From: Knufia peltigerae
Lineage: Eukaryota; Ascomycota; Eurotiomycetes; Chaetothyriales; Trichomeriaceae
Direction: 5' to 3'
Length of the DNA: 64,000 bases
Assembly (NCBI GenBank): GCA_030247855.1
Contig: JAPDRN010000007.1
Coordinates: forward strand, 372,001-436,000
Shown here: positions 20,785-32,996 of the stretch, piece after piece
Numbering within the stretch: the stretch's first letter is position 1
Layout of the letters: every line of letters begins with the position of its first letter
Position numbers and translations under genes: made by a program
The notes under the pieces: generated by a model
What the model was told of the DNA's origin: nothing
The model's input: the letters and a program-made list of their open reading frames with translations, nothing else
The model's database searches: none

Positions 20785-22362
20785 ATGTCTCTGCCGGGTC
20801 TTGGACTGTCGGAACCGGAGGAGGTCTCTACCGTCGAAACCCACCAACATGACCTAACAAAAGAATGTGAATGGCGATTCGAAGTCGCTGTCGGCAAATA
20901 CGTTCAAGTCAAGGTACAACCAACCAATTGTGCCCTGCCGTTCCTACATTGTCCAAGTTTCACTAACAGTACCACCTAGGTCCTGAGTGGAAATGCCGAG
21001 ATATTTGGCACCGAACTCGTCGTCGGTAACACGTATATTTTCACTGGCACGAAAGCTGCAATCTACACCTGGACTGGCTGCGCCTTCGAAGTCAGCGGAG
21101 ATGCTTTACAGAGCGAATACAGGGCCGAAGAGACGCCAATGAACGAGTATATCAATGTCCATTTCGCGTTGGAAAACCTACGCGAGCAAGCTAAGGCCTC
21201 CGGGCGACAAGGACCCCGGGTCTTGATCTTAGGACCCGACGACGCGGGGAAGACGACCCTCGCAAAGATCCTCACAGGCTATGCTTACCGATCCGCACGG
21301 TCACCTACCGTGGTGAATTTGGACGTCAAAGAGGGATTGATGAGCATACCGGGGACAATGACGGCCACCGTATTCAAGAGCACGGTGGACGTCGAGGAAG
21401 GCTGGGGTACTGCACCGATGAGTGGCCCCAACGGCGCCATCCCAGTCAAACTGCCTCTGGTCTACTTTTTCGGCAGCTCCAAACCCGAAGAAAAAGAGGG
21501 CAAGGTCTACAGGGCACAGCTGAACAGGTTGGCACTCGCAGTCACTGGCCGTCTCGGCCAGGACCAAGAAGCCAGAGAGAGCGGGGTCATCATCGACACC
21601 CCAGGTGACTTGACCACCACGAAATCCAGCACGATTGGATACGAGATCATCCAGGACATTGTTTCCGAGTTTGGTGTTTCAACCATCATCTGTCTCGGGT
21701 CGGAGAGGCTGTACAGCGACATGGTCAGACGATTTGACGGCCAACCCACGTCGTCTCGGTCGACGGGTGGTTCCACCGGAACCATCTCGGTGATCAAACT
21801 TTCAAAGTCGGGCGGCTGCGTCGACCGCGACGAAGCGTACCTGCGGTCATTCCGAGCTGCACAGGTGAAGACGTATTTCTACGGCAACCCACGTCTGAGC
21901 AATGGCATTTCGCTACTCCCTCGGCAGCAGCAGGTCGACTTTTCGACGTTGACCGTCTGGCGGCGCATCTCCTCCACGCCGGATCCTACGTCGACCACGT
22001 TCCCCGGCGATGAAGACGAAGATACGTTCTTACCAGGTGGTGGAATGGACAACGAGATAGCCCCCGGTGCTGGTGGTGGTGGTATGTCCAAGGTCCCGCT
22101 CCCTTCTTCGCAGATTTACGAACGGATGACGGTCCCCTACGCCGCCATGCGCAGTTCAATCCTGGCCGTCATGAACTGTGAGCCGGAAGCCGAGCAAGAA
22201 ATCATCCGCGATAGTAGCGTCATGGGCTTCCTGTACGTCACCGACACTGACGAGGCTAGGGGACGGATCAGCGTGGTAAGTCCCGTGGCCGGTCGGGTCC
22301 CGAACCGTGCCATCGTCTGGGCGGGCTGGCCAGAGCCCATTTTGGGGCTGGACAAGTTATAA
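20785..22362 (+). CDS. CLP1: Clp1, polynucleotide-kinase-like subunit of the mRNA 3'-end cleavage complex
   Basis: Two exons, 20785-20913 and 20980-22362 (66-nt intron with CTAAC branch site), giving 503 residues. The N-terminal domain (WRFEVAVGKYVQVKVLSGNA, then AEIFGTEL) is the Clp1 beta-sandwich. The P-loop GPDDAGKT (128-135) and the IDTPGDL region form the kinase-like ATP-binding core, and the C-terminal domain follows. Clp1 belongs to cleavage factor IA with Pcf11, in the nucleus, and acts in cleavage and polyadenylation of pre-mRNA. Fungal Clp1 binds ATP but is generally regarded as catalytically inactive. A low-complexity Gly/Asp insertion (about residues 385-410) is probably a disordered loop. 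Length agrees with filamentous-fungal orthologues. Confidence 0.94.
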
Positions 22363-22783
22363 AGACATGCTGTTCCGTTTCATCGCGAACTATCAGAGAT
22401 GAGGATACACAAAGTGGATCAGGTTACAGATGGCGTCAGGGGACAAGACATCTACTTCAAGAATGAAGGCTTACTGCTTAAAAAAAGCTTTTGAAAACCC
22501 AGATCCAGGCTGAAAAATTAGACAGCAAGTAGCTGCTTTTTCGGTCTTGGATGATTGAGCAACGAGTTCCCGGCCCTGGGCTATTTACCTCTAGATCTAG
22601 GTACCTCAAGATAACCAAAGGCATGGAAACAAACGCCTCCAGTGTACTTTTGTATATTTTCTTTACTTTGAAACCTTAGGATGACTTTGGATGTCTGTTT
22701 TGGTCTCACAGTCATTCATATACGGGCATGCCGTTTTTTCCCTTTTCCCTTTCTTCTATTCTTATCTTTTGTGTACAGAGGTA
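22363..22783. other. Intergenic between convergent CLP1 and inositol-kinase genes
   Basis: 3' flanks of two convergent genes. It holds a TAGATCTAGGTACCT palindrome-like stretch near 22590-22606 and T-rich runs. No gene. Confidence 0.6.
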
Positions 22784-24123
22784 CTATTCAGTCAAGTCCC
22801 GCAAGATACGCAAAATATTCTTGACTCCCATGAGGGCGTTATCGTCTGGGCCCTGGCCAGGTGTCCACGAGGCATGTGCGAAATCGATCAGCCTGACTTC
22901 GTGGACTTTTGGAGGTACTTCATCATCGTCGTCGTCGTCGTCATCAATCATGTCGTTATCATCATCGTCACCACCACCAACAACAACTTCTACCGCTTTA
23001 GTGTTGTTGCCACTACTGTCCATGTCGAGCTCAAGATCATTGCCATCGCCATCCTCACGCTCAATCGGCATTTCCTGTTCCGCTTTTTGCTCCTCTTGTA
23101 TCGCAACCTCCATGGCGTCCTCGTCACCTTCATACACCATCAACACGCTCGCGCTGTACATGCGGCTCTCCTCGTTCTCGAGCACGTACTGTATGCTTTC
23201 CAATTCGCGGATAAGCCGTCTGGCGATCTCCGGCCCACGTCTCCGGCGAAATGTCTTCCTTCCCGGCCGGGGGTCGTGGTGTACGCCGCCTAGGTACGTC
23301 GTGAAGGCGTCAACAACGGTGTGCTGGTCGAACGATTGTCCGTAGAACTTTGTGTAGCATTTATATCCGTTCTTGACCTCGACATGCGCAGGGTCTTCTT
23401 CTACTACTTGTCGTGGCGTGGTGGCACTGGTAGTGTTTGTCTCTGTCGTCCCTGTCGTCGGCTCTTCTGCGTGCCGGATCTTCATGCCCGCCACGCGGAA
23501 CCCGAGACTTCCTGTCGTGGTGCGCTTCGCGACCTCGTCGAGTTTCTGGCGTTTGGAGCGCGGGGCGTCATCGGCCCAGAGTCGTGCACCGAGCTTGACG
23601 TCCAGCACGTTGGGATGTTTGAAGCCGGCCGCGACGTTCTCGAGTACGATTGCCAACCCGGTCGAGAGTTTCTTGCCACCCGAGGGCTTCCATGACATGC
23701 GCTTGGTCAGGGTCGGGGAGGGCATGGTGGTGGTTGTGCCATTGACCACGGCGGCGCCGGAGAGGGGGTCGGTCGAGTCGGGCGCGTCCTGTTCGTCATG
23801 CTGCAACAGCGAGCCGATAAAGGTGGGCATGTGGGCTTGGAAGAGAGGGTGTGCTTCGGCGGACTCGTAAAAGTCGATCTCTGCTTGCGTGCATGGCTTG
23901 ATTATCAGGGAGCCTGAAGCATTGGAACTGATTCCTTGACTGGGTTTGGGTCGCGGTTAGTGGGACATTCACCCAAGAAGAACGGGAAGGGTAGTACGTA
24001 ACGTTCAAAGGAGAGAACTTACTGTCCAGCAGCACTGTGGTCAAAAGCAACGAGTTCCGACTCTGCAGGCATGAGAGCGACTTTCTTGCCGGGCGGTGGT
24101 GTTGATACAATGTTGGTCGCCAT
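22784..24123 (-). CDS. Inositol polyphosphate multikinase (Arg82/IPK2 family)
   Basis: Two exons, 24123-24023 and 23939-22784 (83-nt intron, GTAAGT, CTAAC, CCCAG), giving 418 residues. The spliced N-terminus contains HSAAGHQGISSNASGSLIIK, typical of these kinases. The family fingerprint PxxxDxKxG is HPNVLDVKLG (about 140-149), and the metal-binding IDFAH is at 385-389. The enzyme phosphorylates inositol tris- and tetrakisphosphates towards IP5 in the nucleus and cytosol. In yeast, Arg82 also stabilises ArgR-Mcm1 regulators through a poly-Asp segment; here an Asp-rich tract (about residues 340-372) lies just before IDFAH. The gene is divergent from ARB1 with 849 bases between the two starts. 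Confidence 0.92.
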
Positions 24124-24972
24124 CTCAGCGGTGGTGCGCTGGAGTGGTAGAGAGAATCGAACAAGACACAGAGAGAAAGGAAGGCGCAATTGCGAGTTGT
24201 TTAGAACAGGAACATGATGATGCTGTGGGCAGGGAGAATGAAGAAGCTGCCCCTACGAGGCCAAGTACCGAGGGCGCATCATCCCTGTGTTCCGGAGGAT
24301 GGAGTCAAATCCTTGATTTCTTGGAATTTCTTCGAAAGATCGACGAGCTGAAACGCTGACGTTTTGGTTCGCGGGATGTAACTACCGTGGAACTGGTCAC
24401 AGCCACAAAAACGTGGGTGGACGGTCGTGGTTCGGGCGGCTGAGGCTAGCGAGACTTCATTTTTAGGCTATAATTGTAAGTGCCGGTATAGGTGGGTGCG
24501 GTGTGTTGGGGGTGACTTTGTGGTGTTGTCATAGGGGTCGTTAGGGGAGACTCCTACTTACCTAGACACTTAGACTCAGGTACCGGTTGATAGTGCCGGG
24601 TGCACGGTACTTTTGGCCCCAGCCTAATGAAAGCCTAACATAGCGCCTAATGTAGACGACATCAATATCTTGACCTTTTTTACTTGTGTATGCAGAGAGC
24701 CTCACTACAGATCACTGCAGTCAAGTAAACAATGTTTGCTTCAATCTGAAACTTCGGTGTTGACTTCACCTTTATTGAATCCCAGTATGTATTCTCATCA
24801 GGTGATCAATTGGCCATCAAAACCACCAAGATTTTGTCTCTCGACTTACCAATCTCTCCTTCTCGACCTTCTCATCTCAAACTTCGCTTCATCTTCTTCA
24901 CCGAGTTGATACTCTGCTGCGCTTTGTTGCTTCCCTCAACTTGGCTTATACTCCACACAAGTCAGGGCCAAC
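24124..24972. other. Divergent promoter region between inositol kinase and ARB1
   Basis: No gene seen. It contains CCTAC/AGGTACC-rich tracts near 24550-24590 and a TATAAT-like stretch near 24470. Small open frames are not supported. Confidence 0.6.
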
Positions 24973-26747
24973 ATGTCTGCTACTAAAGACGACGAGTTGG
25001 CGGCTTCTGTAGCTGCCGTCGATCTCAATGACCAGAATGCCGAGAAGACCCAGATCCCACAAGCCAGCACTACGGACACTGCGGACACCGGGGACAGTAT
25101 GACTGCTGCCATAGAGGCTCCAGCTGCTGTACCTCCTCAAGGTGAAGGCGACGATGAATTTGGTGAACCCGTCGATCTTCCACCACTAGAACCCAAGAAG
25201 AGGAAAACGAGGAGGAAAAAGCCAGCCTCTCAACGAGGAGCAGTAAGAATACACTTCTCTCTATGCCGTGACCTCCAAGACGAGAACTTCACAGGCCTCG
25301 AGTCTGACTACCACCTCAGGACAAACCCACTGGCTTCGAGGACTTTTTTGCAGACTCACCCATGACCCCAGACCAGTACGCCCAAAACAAAGAACTCTAC
25401 AATCCGTAAGATGTGGCTCCTTTTTCTACAACCTGGTTTGACCATCTCCGCCTACTGACAACCCATACCAGATCCATACCTTTCGTCGACCGAATCATCA
25501 CCGCAGTAGGCCGCTTCGAACGGACACGCAAACTCACCTCCGAACGTCGCGACGTGCTCTTCAAATGGCTCGTTTTTGGCGGCGTCGAAATTGGGCCCAG
25601 AGCATACCAGGGCGCCCCGGACACTGAAAGCCTCGATAACGCTGAAACCGCCGCGGTTCTCTCCCAAGCCTCGGCCAACAAGGACAAGTACGACGTCTCC
25701 TCCCCGACGAGCTTGTACGATGTCGACTTCCAGGGCGTCATGCACAGCTTCCTCAGCCGTCGAGCTCGAGCCATCTACGGCTTCGATACCCCCGACCAAG
25801 TGTCCACACTGACCACAACACTCGAGCGCTTCATGGACTATCTCCTCCAGCACGATGTGTGTCCCGAATACCACCCCGAAGTCCTCGCCACCCGCAACTT
25901 TTGTCGCTCCGTGGGCCCGGAGCTGTGGCACGCCGCCGAGGCCCTACGCCATCTCCCGGGCGATTTCAACATCGCGTGCTCGACCCTGTCTGGGGGCTAC
26001 TACGCCGAACACTACGACGGGCTCACGGACTGGGAGACGGAACCGGACCCTCAACAGCAGGCCGTCTTCGTGGGGATGAAGCCCGAAGAGGCCCAACAGG
26101 TCATGTCGTTTGGCGTGGCCGGCGCCGCCGAGGAGTCTGTCTACAAGGCCTACCTGGACGCCGTTAGAACCGGTAGTCCAGTGGCCGTGACCGACGTCGA
26201 AGAGATCGCCGGCTTCGAAATCACCAGGATCGTCCCTCCCACACCAGACTGCAAGGCCATCTACACCCAAACGACGTCCAACTTTCGCCCTGTCGGCCGC
26301 GTGTACGCCAAGGCCTGGACGAACCCAGACTCGCAACCCGAAGATCTCACCGACGAAGAGAAACGAGCTTTGTATGTGTCATCGACAAGCCCAAACAACA
26401 CTGTCAAGCCAAAGGAATACGTCTTTTTCCTCGAGGAGATCCTCCAGACCTACCTCCGCGTCGGGACCAAGATTGAAGCCACAATCTACATGTTGAGCTG
26501 CGGCATCATGTTCTTCGATAATGTCGTGAACTTGTTTCCCTCGTTTGACGAATTTATCGCTAACGAACTTATGCTGGATTGGGTCACACCACGCCCGAGA
26601 AAGGGCGCCTTTGACTATGTCGCAACGGAGGATGACGACGACGATGTCGATGTTGACGGGACAGAAGAGCGTCTGGGTACTACTAGTGATGGAGGCGTTG
26701 GTGGTGGTCATCATCATAATGACGATGATGACAAGGCGGCAGAGTGA
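24973..26747 (+). CDS. ARB1: Arb1, Argonaute siRNA chaperone (ARC) complex subunit
   Basis: Three exons, 24973-25242, 25320-25405 and 25472-26747 (introns 77 and 66 nt), giving 543 residues. An acidic N-terminus is followed by a basic KKRKTRRKK patch, possibly nuclear-localising, then the family core: PTGFEDFFADSPMTPDQY spanning exon 2 and IPFVDRIITAVGRFERTRKL in exon 3. These match the Arb1 family, first described in fission yeast. There Arb1 binds Argonaute with Arb2, holds duplex siRNA before passenger-strand release and is needed for RNAi-directed heterochromatin. The C-terminus is Asp/His-rich and disordered (about residues 500-543). Its presence implies a working Argonaute pathway in this organism, though no other RNAi gene is in the window. 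Confidence 0.9.
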
Positions 26748-27249
26748 TGAGTTTCTCTACTGTCTTGTTGATATTGCATGATTGCAAGATCCCTTCAATG
26801 CGTGCCCAAAGTATTTGCCTACGTACCCACGATAAGTGCAGACCTACCTACCTCACCTACCTGGTAGGCAGTTGGTTACTTGATATGAATGAATGAATGA
26901 ATGAATGAATGAATGATGCTTAAGAAAGAATCAACCTCTTTTTACGTATTTACCGTAAAGTTAAGAGTCAATCCAACAATCAAGTCTTTCGGGATTCATT
27001 CCAAGCGCACTACGAAGCCGACTCTTGCCTCTACTGTACACGGTACATGCCATTCCCATGCCTCACTATCTCCTGCAGATCGTGCCTGTCAGGACTCACG
27101 AATTACTGTCTGGACTCGGAGTCGTCGTCTCCTCTCGTAATCCCGTGGATCCTTTGTTCTGTCGGCTGAGCAAAACGCTCTCGGATCGCTCAAAGAGGAA
27201 GGCTAGATTTCCACATTAGGCTGGTTACATCCATCCCCTCGGGCATCTC
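26748..27249. other. Intergenic between convergent ARB1 and TRI12-type pump
   Basis: 3' flanks only, with a CCTACCTACCTCACCTACCTGG tract near 26845 and a TGAA microsatellite at 26886-26915. No gene. Confidence 0.65.
26886..26915. repeat. TGAA tetranucleotide microsatellite (about 7 copies)
   Basis: Uninterrupted TGAA units downstream of ARB1. It is likely length-polymorphic; no function is evident. Confidence 0.85.
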
Positions 27250-29439
27250 TCAGGGACTATTATTACTATCACAGTCATCCCGAACTCCAGCGGTTTCAAC
27301 TCCGGTATGATGCCGCTTATAACTGACAGACGCACCCGCACTCTTTGAATAATCCTTGGTCATGTGGATCGCGGTGTGATTCGTCAAATACCGACTCGGG
27401 TCCTTGATGAAGAATGCCGCGACGATAGCCAGTACACCAAAGGGGATACTCGCCCAGAAGACGCGCTTGAAGGCGTAAGCGTAGGCTTCCCTGAGGGCCC
27501 GGGCGGCCGCGTCTTCGATCGCGGGGGTGATGCCCCTGACGGTCGCAAACGCATTTGGTACACCGACGGCGTTGTCCATGGCCGCCGCGACCAGTGCACC
27601 GGGGTCGTCGAGGTCGTTGGCGACTGCGACGGCCGCGACCCGTTTCGGGATCTGTTCGCCCTTGACGCCGTTGAGGATGGTGTTGAACACGGCGTTGCCC
27701 ACGCTGCCGCCTCCGGATCGGAACGTGCCGATCAAGCCAGAAGCGAGACCCAAATGGCGGAGTGGCACGTTGAGACCGGCAATCACGTAGCAGAGCAGCG
27801 TGATCAGCGCAAAGGCCCCCTGGCCGAAGAACTGAAAGGCCGACCAGCCCGCGCGGCTATCGGGGACGACTCCGGAGTACGCCGCGGTGAAGACGGTCTG
27901 GATGGTCAACATCACAATGACCTGGAGTTTCAAGTGGCCGATGTGACCCATCGCGATGGTCGCGAGGCCGCCAAAAATGACCTGTGCGATGCCGTTGGGG
28001 AGTGCAATCACGCCGATCTGGATCGGGTCGTTCGTGAACATGTACTGCGACCCTTGAGGGAGGAGGCCGGCAAATGAGTAAAAGACGGCGCCTGTTTTGT
28101 AAATGGACATGATTAGCTTGGTGGACTCTTCTCCGGCTTTGAAGTTTGAGACGAGAACGATCACGGCAAAACAACGTTACGGAGGAGAAGGAGTTAGATG
28201 AACCTAAATCTTACCGGCAACAAAAACGACAACAAGCAAGACTGTGAATTCTCGGACCTGTCTGAACAGATGTAGAGGAAAGAACGGTTGTTTCGCCAGC
28301 GTAAAGTCGTAAATGAAACACGCAATCAACGTGACGATGCCAATGATTATCGGCGCAATGGTACTCGCACTTTTCCACGCGTGGTCGGGTGTTCCAGCCC
28401 AGGTGAGCCCAATCAAGAAGACCGTGAGGCCGCCCGTGTAGAGCGTGAAACCGACATAGTCAATCTCCTTGATCTCTTGCCAGCGGGATTTCTCGTAGTC
28501 GTACTGTGGGCGCTCTGGGGGCCAGTAGAAAGCCAAAGTTCCAATCATACTGAGCACGCCGTAAATGATGCCGATGTAATAACACCATCTCCATTTCTGA
28601 GCCGTGTTCGCGTTGAGTGTCGTGGCGATGAGCGTGCCCGCCGCGGCCCAAGGGATAGTCATGGCACATTCAGTCAGGCCAAGGAGACCTCGCCATTTGT
28701 TGGGGACGAGTTCTTGGATCCCAGCGTAGGAGACGAAGATGATACCACAGCCGAAACCGATGACCGTGGAAGCAGCGACGAGAGTCAACGTGCTTTGGGC
28801 GGTACATGCAATTATCTATTGACGATATTAGCTTTTTGTGTCTGAACACAGGGTTTGTTGAATGACAGTCACCCATGGACATCAGGGAATGCAAGATTCG
28901 ACATCACTCACCGAACCGACGATTGCAAGAATCTCTCCAGAGACAATGGTATATCGTCTTCCAAAGATATCTGACAGAGAACCGGCAATGGAAAAACTGA
29001 CGGATGAAGCAATTGACCAACCACCAACGATCCAAGAAATGTTTTCTGTATCACCTAGGTCTGTCCCAACGGGAACCAAGATACCCGTGACAAGGGTGAA
29101 TCCACACGATATCGGGCAGACATATGAGAAAGAAAGAGACTGAAGAGAAGTAAGAGTCAACGAGGAGTTTCTTACCAAAAAGGTGTAAAAGCACCGCTGG
29201 GGTGGGAAGGGAGTTGGTCGAAAACTCACAATGACGGCCAAAAGTGTAGTCCATGTCAATTTCTCTGCCCTTTCGGGATTGTCCTCGATGGCAGCTCGAT
29301 GAGGGTCGTCCAGGTCCAAGGGTATTTCGTTGCTGTTGAAAGGTGCTTGGCGAGTTCCCTCTAGGTGTGTAGCAGGAGACCGGGCGATCTCGACCTCAGC
29401 AGCGCCACGGGAGGGTTTCTCTCCAGAGTGTCCAGACAT
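27250..29439 (-). CDS. MFS efflux transporter, TRI12 type (14 TM)
   Basis: Four exons: 29439-29230, 29139-28912, 28815-28215 and 28091-27250 (introns 90, 96 and 123 nt), giving 626 residues. After a hydrophilic N-terminus, exon 2 encodes TM helices with VPVGTDLGD and the MFS loop motif SDIFGRRYTI. Exon 3 carries VPNKWRGLLG and the WRWCYYIG segment, and exon 4 begins FYSFAGLLPQGSQYMFTND. These are typical of TRI12-type drug:H+ antiporters with 14 helices at the plasma membrane. The family is named after the trichothecene pump of Fusarium but also exports or imports other compounds, including siderophores; the substrate here is unknown. No biosynthetic gene adjoins it. Confidence 0.9.
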
Positions 29440-30987
29440 GGCTTCTTCTTCAGAAATGCAGAAAAATTCCCAAATTTTACCACAAGTCCATGGAGGATAG
29501 AAAGCAAATGAAGGAGGGAACCGGACAAAAGAACGCGCGAGACTTGTCGGATAGATTCACACAGGGAGCCTCCGCGCCTCACTCGTTACCTACCATTGAC
29601 TCCATATTCGCATGGGGGATGGGCGATCTTCCTCCCGACCTGACTTATCACTCGTGCTCGATACCATACGGTACGAGCGTTGCTTGCCGAGAAGGGTGAG
29701 GAGTTGTCTGGAGCCCCGGTTAGCCGAAAAGAATCAGGGATCCATCTATCTCGAACAGGTTATGCTCTTCGCCCACGGCGGCCATGGACGCGAAAGATGA
29801 CCGGTTCAGCCGGCATAAAAGTGGTATAGCTGAAGGCTCCAACGCACAGTATACTAAGTAGTCTGTATGGGGCTTTTCCCACGCTTGATCCCTTTTACAG
29901 AGGCCCGGCGAACCCCCAAATCACAACCGTGTAAGTAGGTCCCATAAGGGTGCCGATCTTCCAGTGCTCTCGGAGCAAAATAAATGCCCGTTGGTGGGAC
30001 ACGCAAAAGGGCAGTGATGTCGAGATCAGAGATTCTCTGGAGAAAGTAATGCATTGTTTGGCTGTCTCTGTGAAGGAGGGATCAGCATCCTCGGTCAATT
30101 CGTACTTTGTATGTGTGTGTGTGTGTGTTTAAGCGGGAACCACGTGGACTTCAAGATCATTCATCATGGCCATGTTGTGAAGGTATACGAGAAATATCCA
30201 TGGAACGGAAAAGCTGCCGATGCTAGAACTGCACAAGTTCTATTGGTATCATGGACCGAAGCTGACTGTTGTAGTTGAATTGGAAGCATGCCTCCATACA
30301 CAGACCCTCCACGGAGCCGATATTGATCCTCGCAGGAGGATGTCAGCCCCATGCAAAGAGTACGAGTACCTACGGCGTATACAGTATGCAATTTGACCCC
30401 ACGTTGGGCCTCGTATGGGGTTGAGGAATCTCGAGATGGGTCTGAGGGTATCAAACCCTGAATGATAAGGAACTTATGAGTATCACACTAAAACTAAGAC
30501 TACACCAGATGCGATCCATTGCAATTGATTTTCAAAAAATGTGTTCTCTTGAACGTCCAAACATTTCAAATTAAGTCATAATGGGGCCTGTCATTGATCC
30601 CATTGCCGTCCATAATAGCCTGGATCCCTGCCCCCTTGCTATTGTACATCAATTGCAATAATGGTAACACCGGTCCGCTGTCCATTGCCTTGGGATCTCC
30701 AAGGGCAAGGCAAAGTCTCTTTTTCAAGCACCCGGTTCGGTTTCAGTTTTTGATAGATTGTCAGAGACTGGTTTGTCCAGCACGTTTGATTTGGCGGCGC
30801 GGCTCACACTGGTGACAGCCGGCCTTTTTTTTGGATCCCTTGATATCTAGATGTCTTGCTTGGATTATGATAGCATGAGCATGGTCCCACGTACTCGTTT
30901 TGTTCCATATTGGAACAATTTAGCGTATTGGAGAGTATCGCCCACTGGAATCTCTTGCTTTACAAAGCAGTGCGGTGGCTGAATGCT
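29440..30987. other. Intergenic, 1.5 kb: TRI12-type pump promoter and RVB2 3' flank
   Basis: No convincing gene on either strand; open frames are under 100 codons and unlike known proteins. It contains a GT dinucleotide run (30112-30127) and a CACGTG core at 30141-30146. Confidence 0.6.
30112..30127. repeat. TG dinucleotide microsatellite
   Basis: Eight TG units in the intergenic region upstream of the TRI12-type pump. Simple-sequence repeat. Confidence 0.8.
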
Positions 30988-32506
30988 CTAAGCAGTGTCC
31001 ATGGCATCTCCATTTGCTCCATTGCCGCCGTTGACGCTAAAGCTGACCTGTCCAGTCTCACCAATGAACTGCTTTTCGAAATCACTGACAAGCTTCATTG
31101 ACCTTGTGGGGTCGTAGAATAGCTTGTAGCTTCGCTGTACATCATCGATGCTGACCTCTTTCGCCTTGCGCTTCTGGCTAAGCAATGCTGACGTGGTGAT
31201 AATATTGCTTGCATATCTCAAGCCTGACTCCTGTCCGATCTTGGCGAGCAGGGCCAGCGCATCTGCCGACAGGTCAACTTCCTCCTCCTGAGCCCGGATG
31301 GCTAGGATCTGAGAGATTTCCTCTGGCGCATAAGGTTGTGTGCTTATGATGACTACTCGATCCAGGAAGTCCAAGGGCAGTCCGTGAGGTGAGCTGTAAT
31401 TCGTTCCTCGTATCCTGGTGTTTCCTCTGTTACTTGCCATGATAACGATGGGTGCAAGGTCCTCTTCCAGGGCACGGTTGATGTATGAATAGCATTCAAT
31501 ATCCAGCATATGCACTTCGTCAATGAAGAGAACCCCAGGGATGATTTCTGCTTTGCCTTCTTCTTTCCACTCTCCCACTTTGGTGTTGATTTGATCTCTG
31601 ACCTCACTTCGAATCTCTCCTGTGTCACCGGAAAACAGCGCCAAGAATCCTTGCGTTCGCGAGTTGATGACATCGATCTCATGGAGGCTGACTGTGTGGA
31701 CGACTTCTTTACGGACCTGAAGTTCGCCTTCGGGGCATTGGACAAATTTCGTGTCTGCGCCCATGGCGTCGTAATCTCTGGATCGTGTATACGATCTGCC
31801 GAGTTTCGTGATCTTTCCAGACGACTTGTCGATCGATATGACATCTCCAGCCATAACTCTTTCCTTGGTCATCGAGCTGATCATCTTGGTACCCATATCA
31901 TAGACTGTCTCCATGTCGGTAGTCTTGATTGTAAGCTTGCCTTGTTTATTGCCCTACGTGCTAGTCAATCATAGCAATGAGATAACATGGTGCTCAACAC
32001 TTACGCCTGAGACACTCCTGTCTATCTGAATTTCGACCACCTCTCCCTCAATGATCTCGCTTTCTTCCTTAATTCTCACACCAATGGACTTTCGGAATGC
32101 TTGTGTCAGGGCTTCGGTTTTCGACATTTCTAGGGAGAATATCTCGGATGATGCGAGCATTGTGAATGGCACATCAGGGCCGAGGGACTGCGCCATAGCC
32201 ATGGCGATCGCAGTCTTTCCTGTGCTTGGAGGCCCTGCAACCAGAACCGCTCTTCCCGCAATCTTTCCCTCCTTGACCATTTGTAGTATAACGGCAGCAG
32301 CCTTTCGTGCCTTCTCTTGGCCGATCAGACCTTGTGACGTTCCCCGGGGCTCTAGGGTCGCTAGATCGACTCCAAGACCACGAATGTGAGAATGCGCAGC
32401 GACGAGATTGAGGCCTCGAACCTCCCGGCTCTCGGACACAGTTGTTATGGGCTGCGGACAATTAGCATGGGCGCAAAGGTAACATCGTCATACTGACCGT
32501 GGCCAT
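30988..32506 (-). CDS. RVB2: Rvb2 (RuvB-like 2, reptin) AAA+ ATPase
   Basis: Three exons: 32506-32498 (only nine bases, Met-Ala-Thr), 32451-32005 and 31953-30988 (introns 46 and 51 nt), giving 473 residues. Key motifs are Walker A GPPSTGKT (76-83), Walker B LFIDEVH (294-300), sensor region VIMASNRGNT and the domain-II start after SGGNKQGKLTIKTTDMET. This order is diagnostic of Rvb2/TIP49b. It forms hetero-hexameric or dodecameric rings with Rvb1 and serves the INO80 and SWR1 remodellers, TIP60/NuA4-type complexes, R2TP-Hsp90 assembly and snoRNP maturation, mainly in the nucleus. The first donor is GTCAGT, a weaker site, but the resulting N-terminus MATPITTVSESREVRGLNL fits orthologues. Confidence 0.96.
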
Positions 32507-32996
32507 GTTGGTGGCAATAGTACTAGGAAGCTGCAAGTCTCCTTCTCAGCTTACAGACGCAGAAAGATGATACACGGCCACGATGTAAGTGCATCGCTGG
32601 TGCCGTTAAATTTCGCGACAGACGCGTCGGCAAACCTTCCCAAATCACCATTGATCCCAACCGCCCTCAGTACTGCATGTGCGTCCGGGGTACGGGGCAT
32701 ATGTCTAGCACTTCACACAACCTTCATTTTCAATTAATTTACTGTTCACAATAAGTCACCGTTATCGTTGTTGATTATCCAGTGCTCCGCTGGCCAGTGC
32801 ACCTTCGCACATTCGCCCCTGGAGTGTGTCACTATCTTTACAGTCTTCCTTCTACGACTTTGGGACCCCAAGAGTCCCACCATCGCGCCCTAGGGTCTCT
32901 ACAACTTGTAGCAAATAAACTCGATCGATAGCTTCAGTGTTCTCCTTGAGAGTGCCGCCATTCTCAAGTCTCTCGGTATGGTGTGGGGCAGAATAC
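32507..32996. other. Divergent promoter between RVB2 and the coiled-coil gene
   Basis: 490 bases serving both genes. The coiled-coil frame is open to 32937 but starts there with GTG only. No other feature seen. Confidence 0.6.

Noticed and set aside
29850..30454. Short open frames in the TRI12-type pump / RVB2 gap
   Set aside because: Under 100 codons, no family features, and they include a GT microsatellite.
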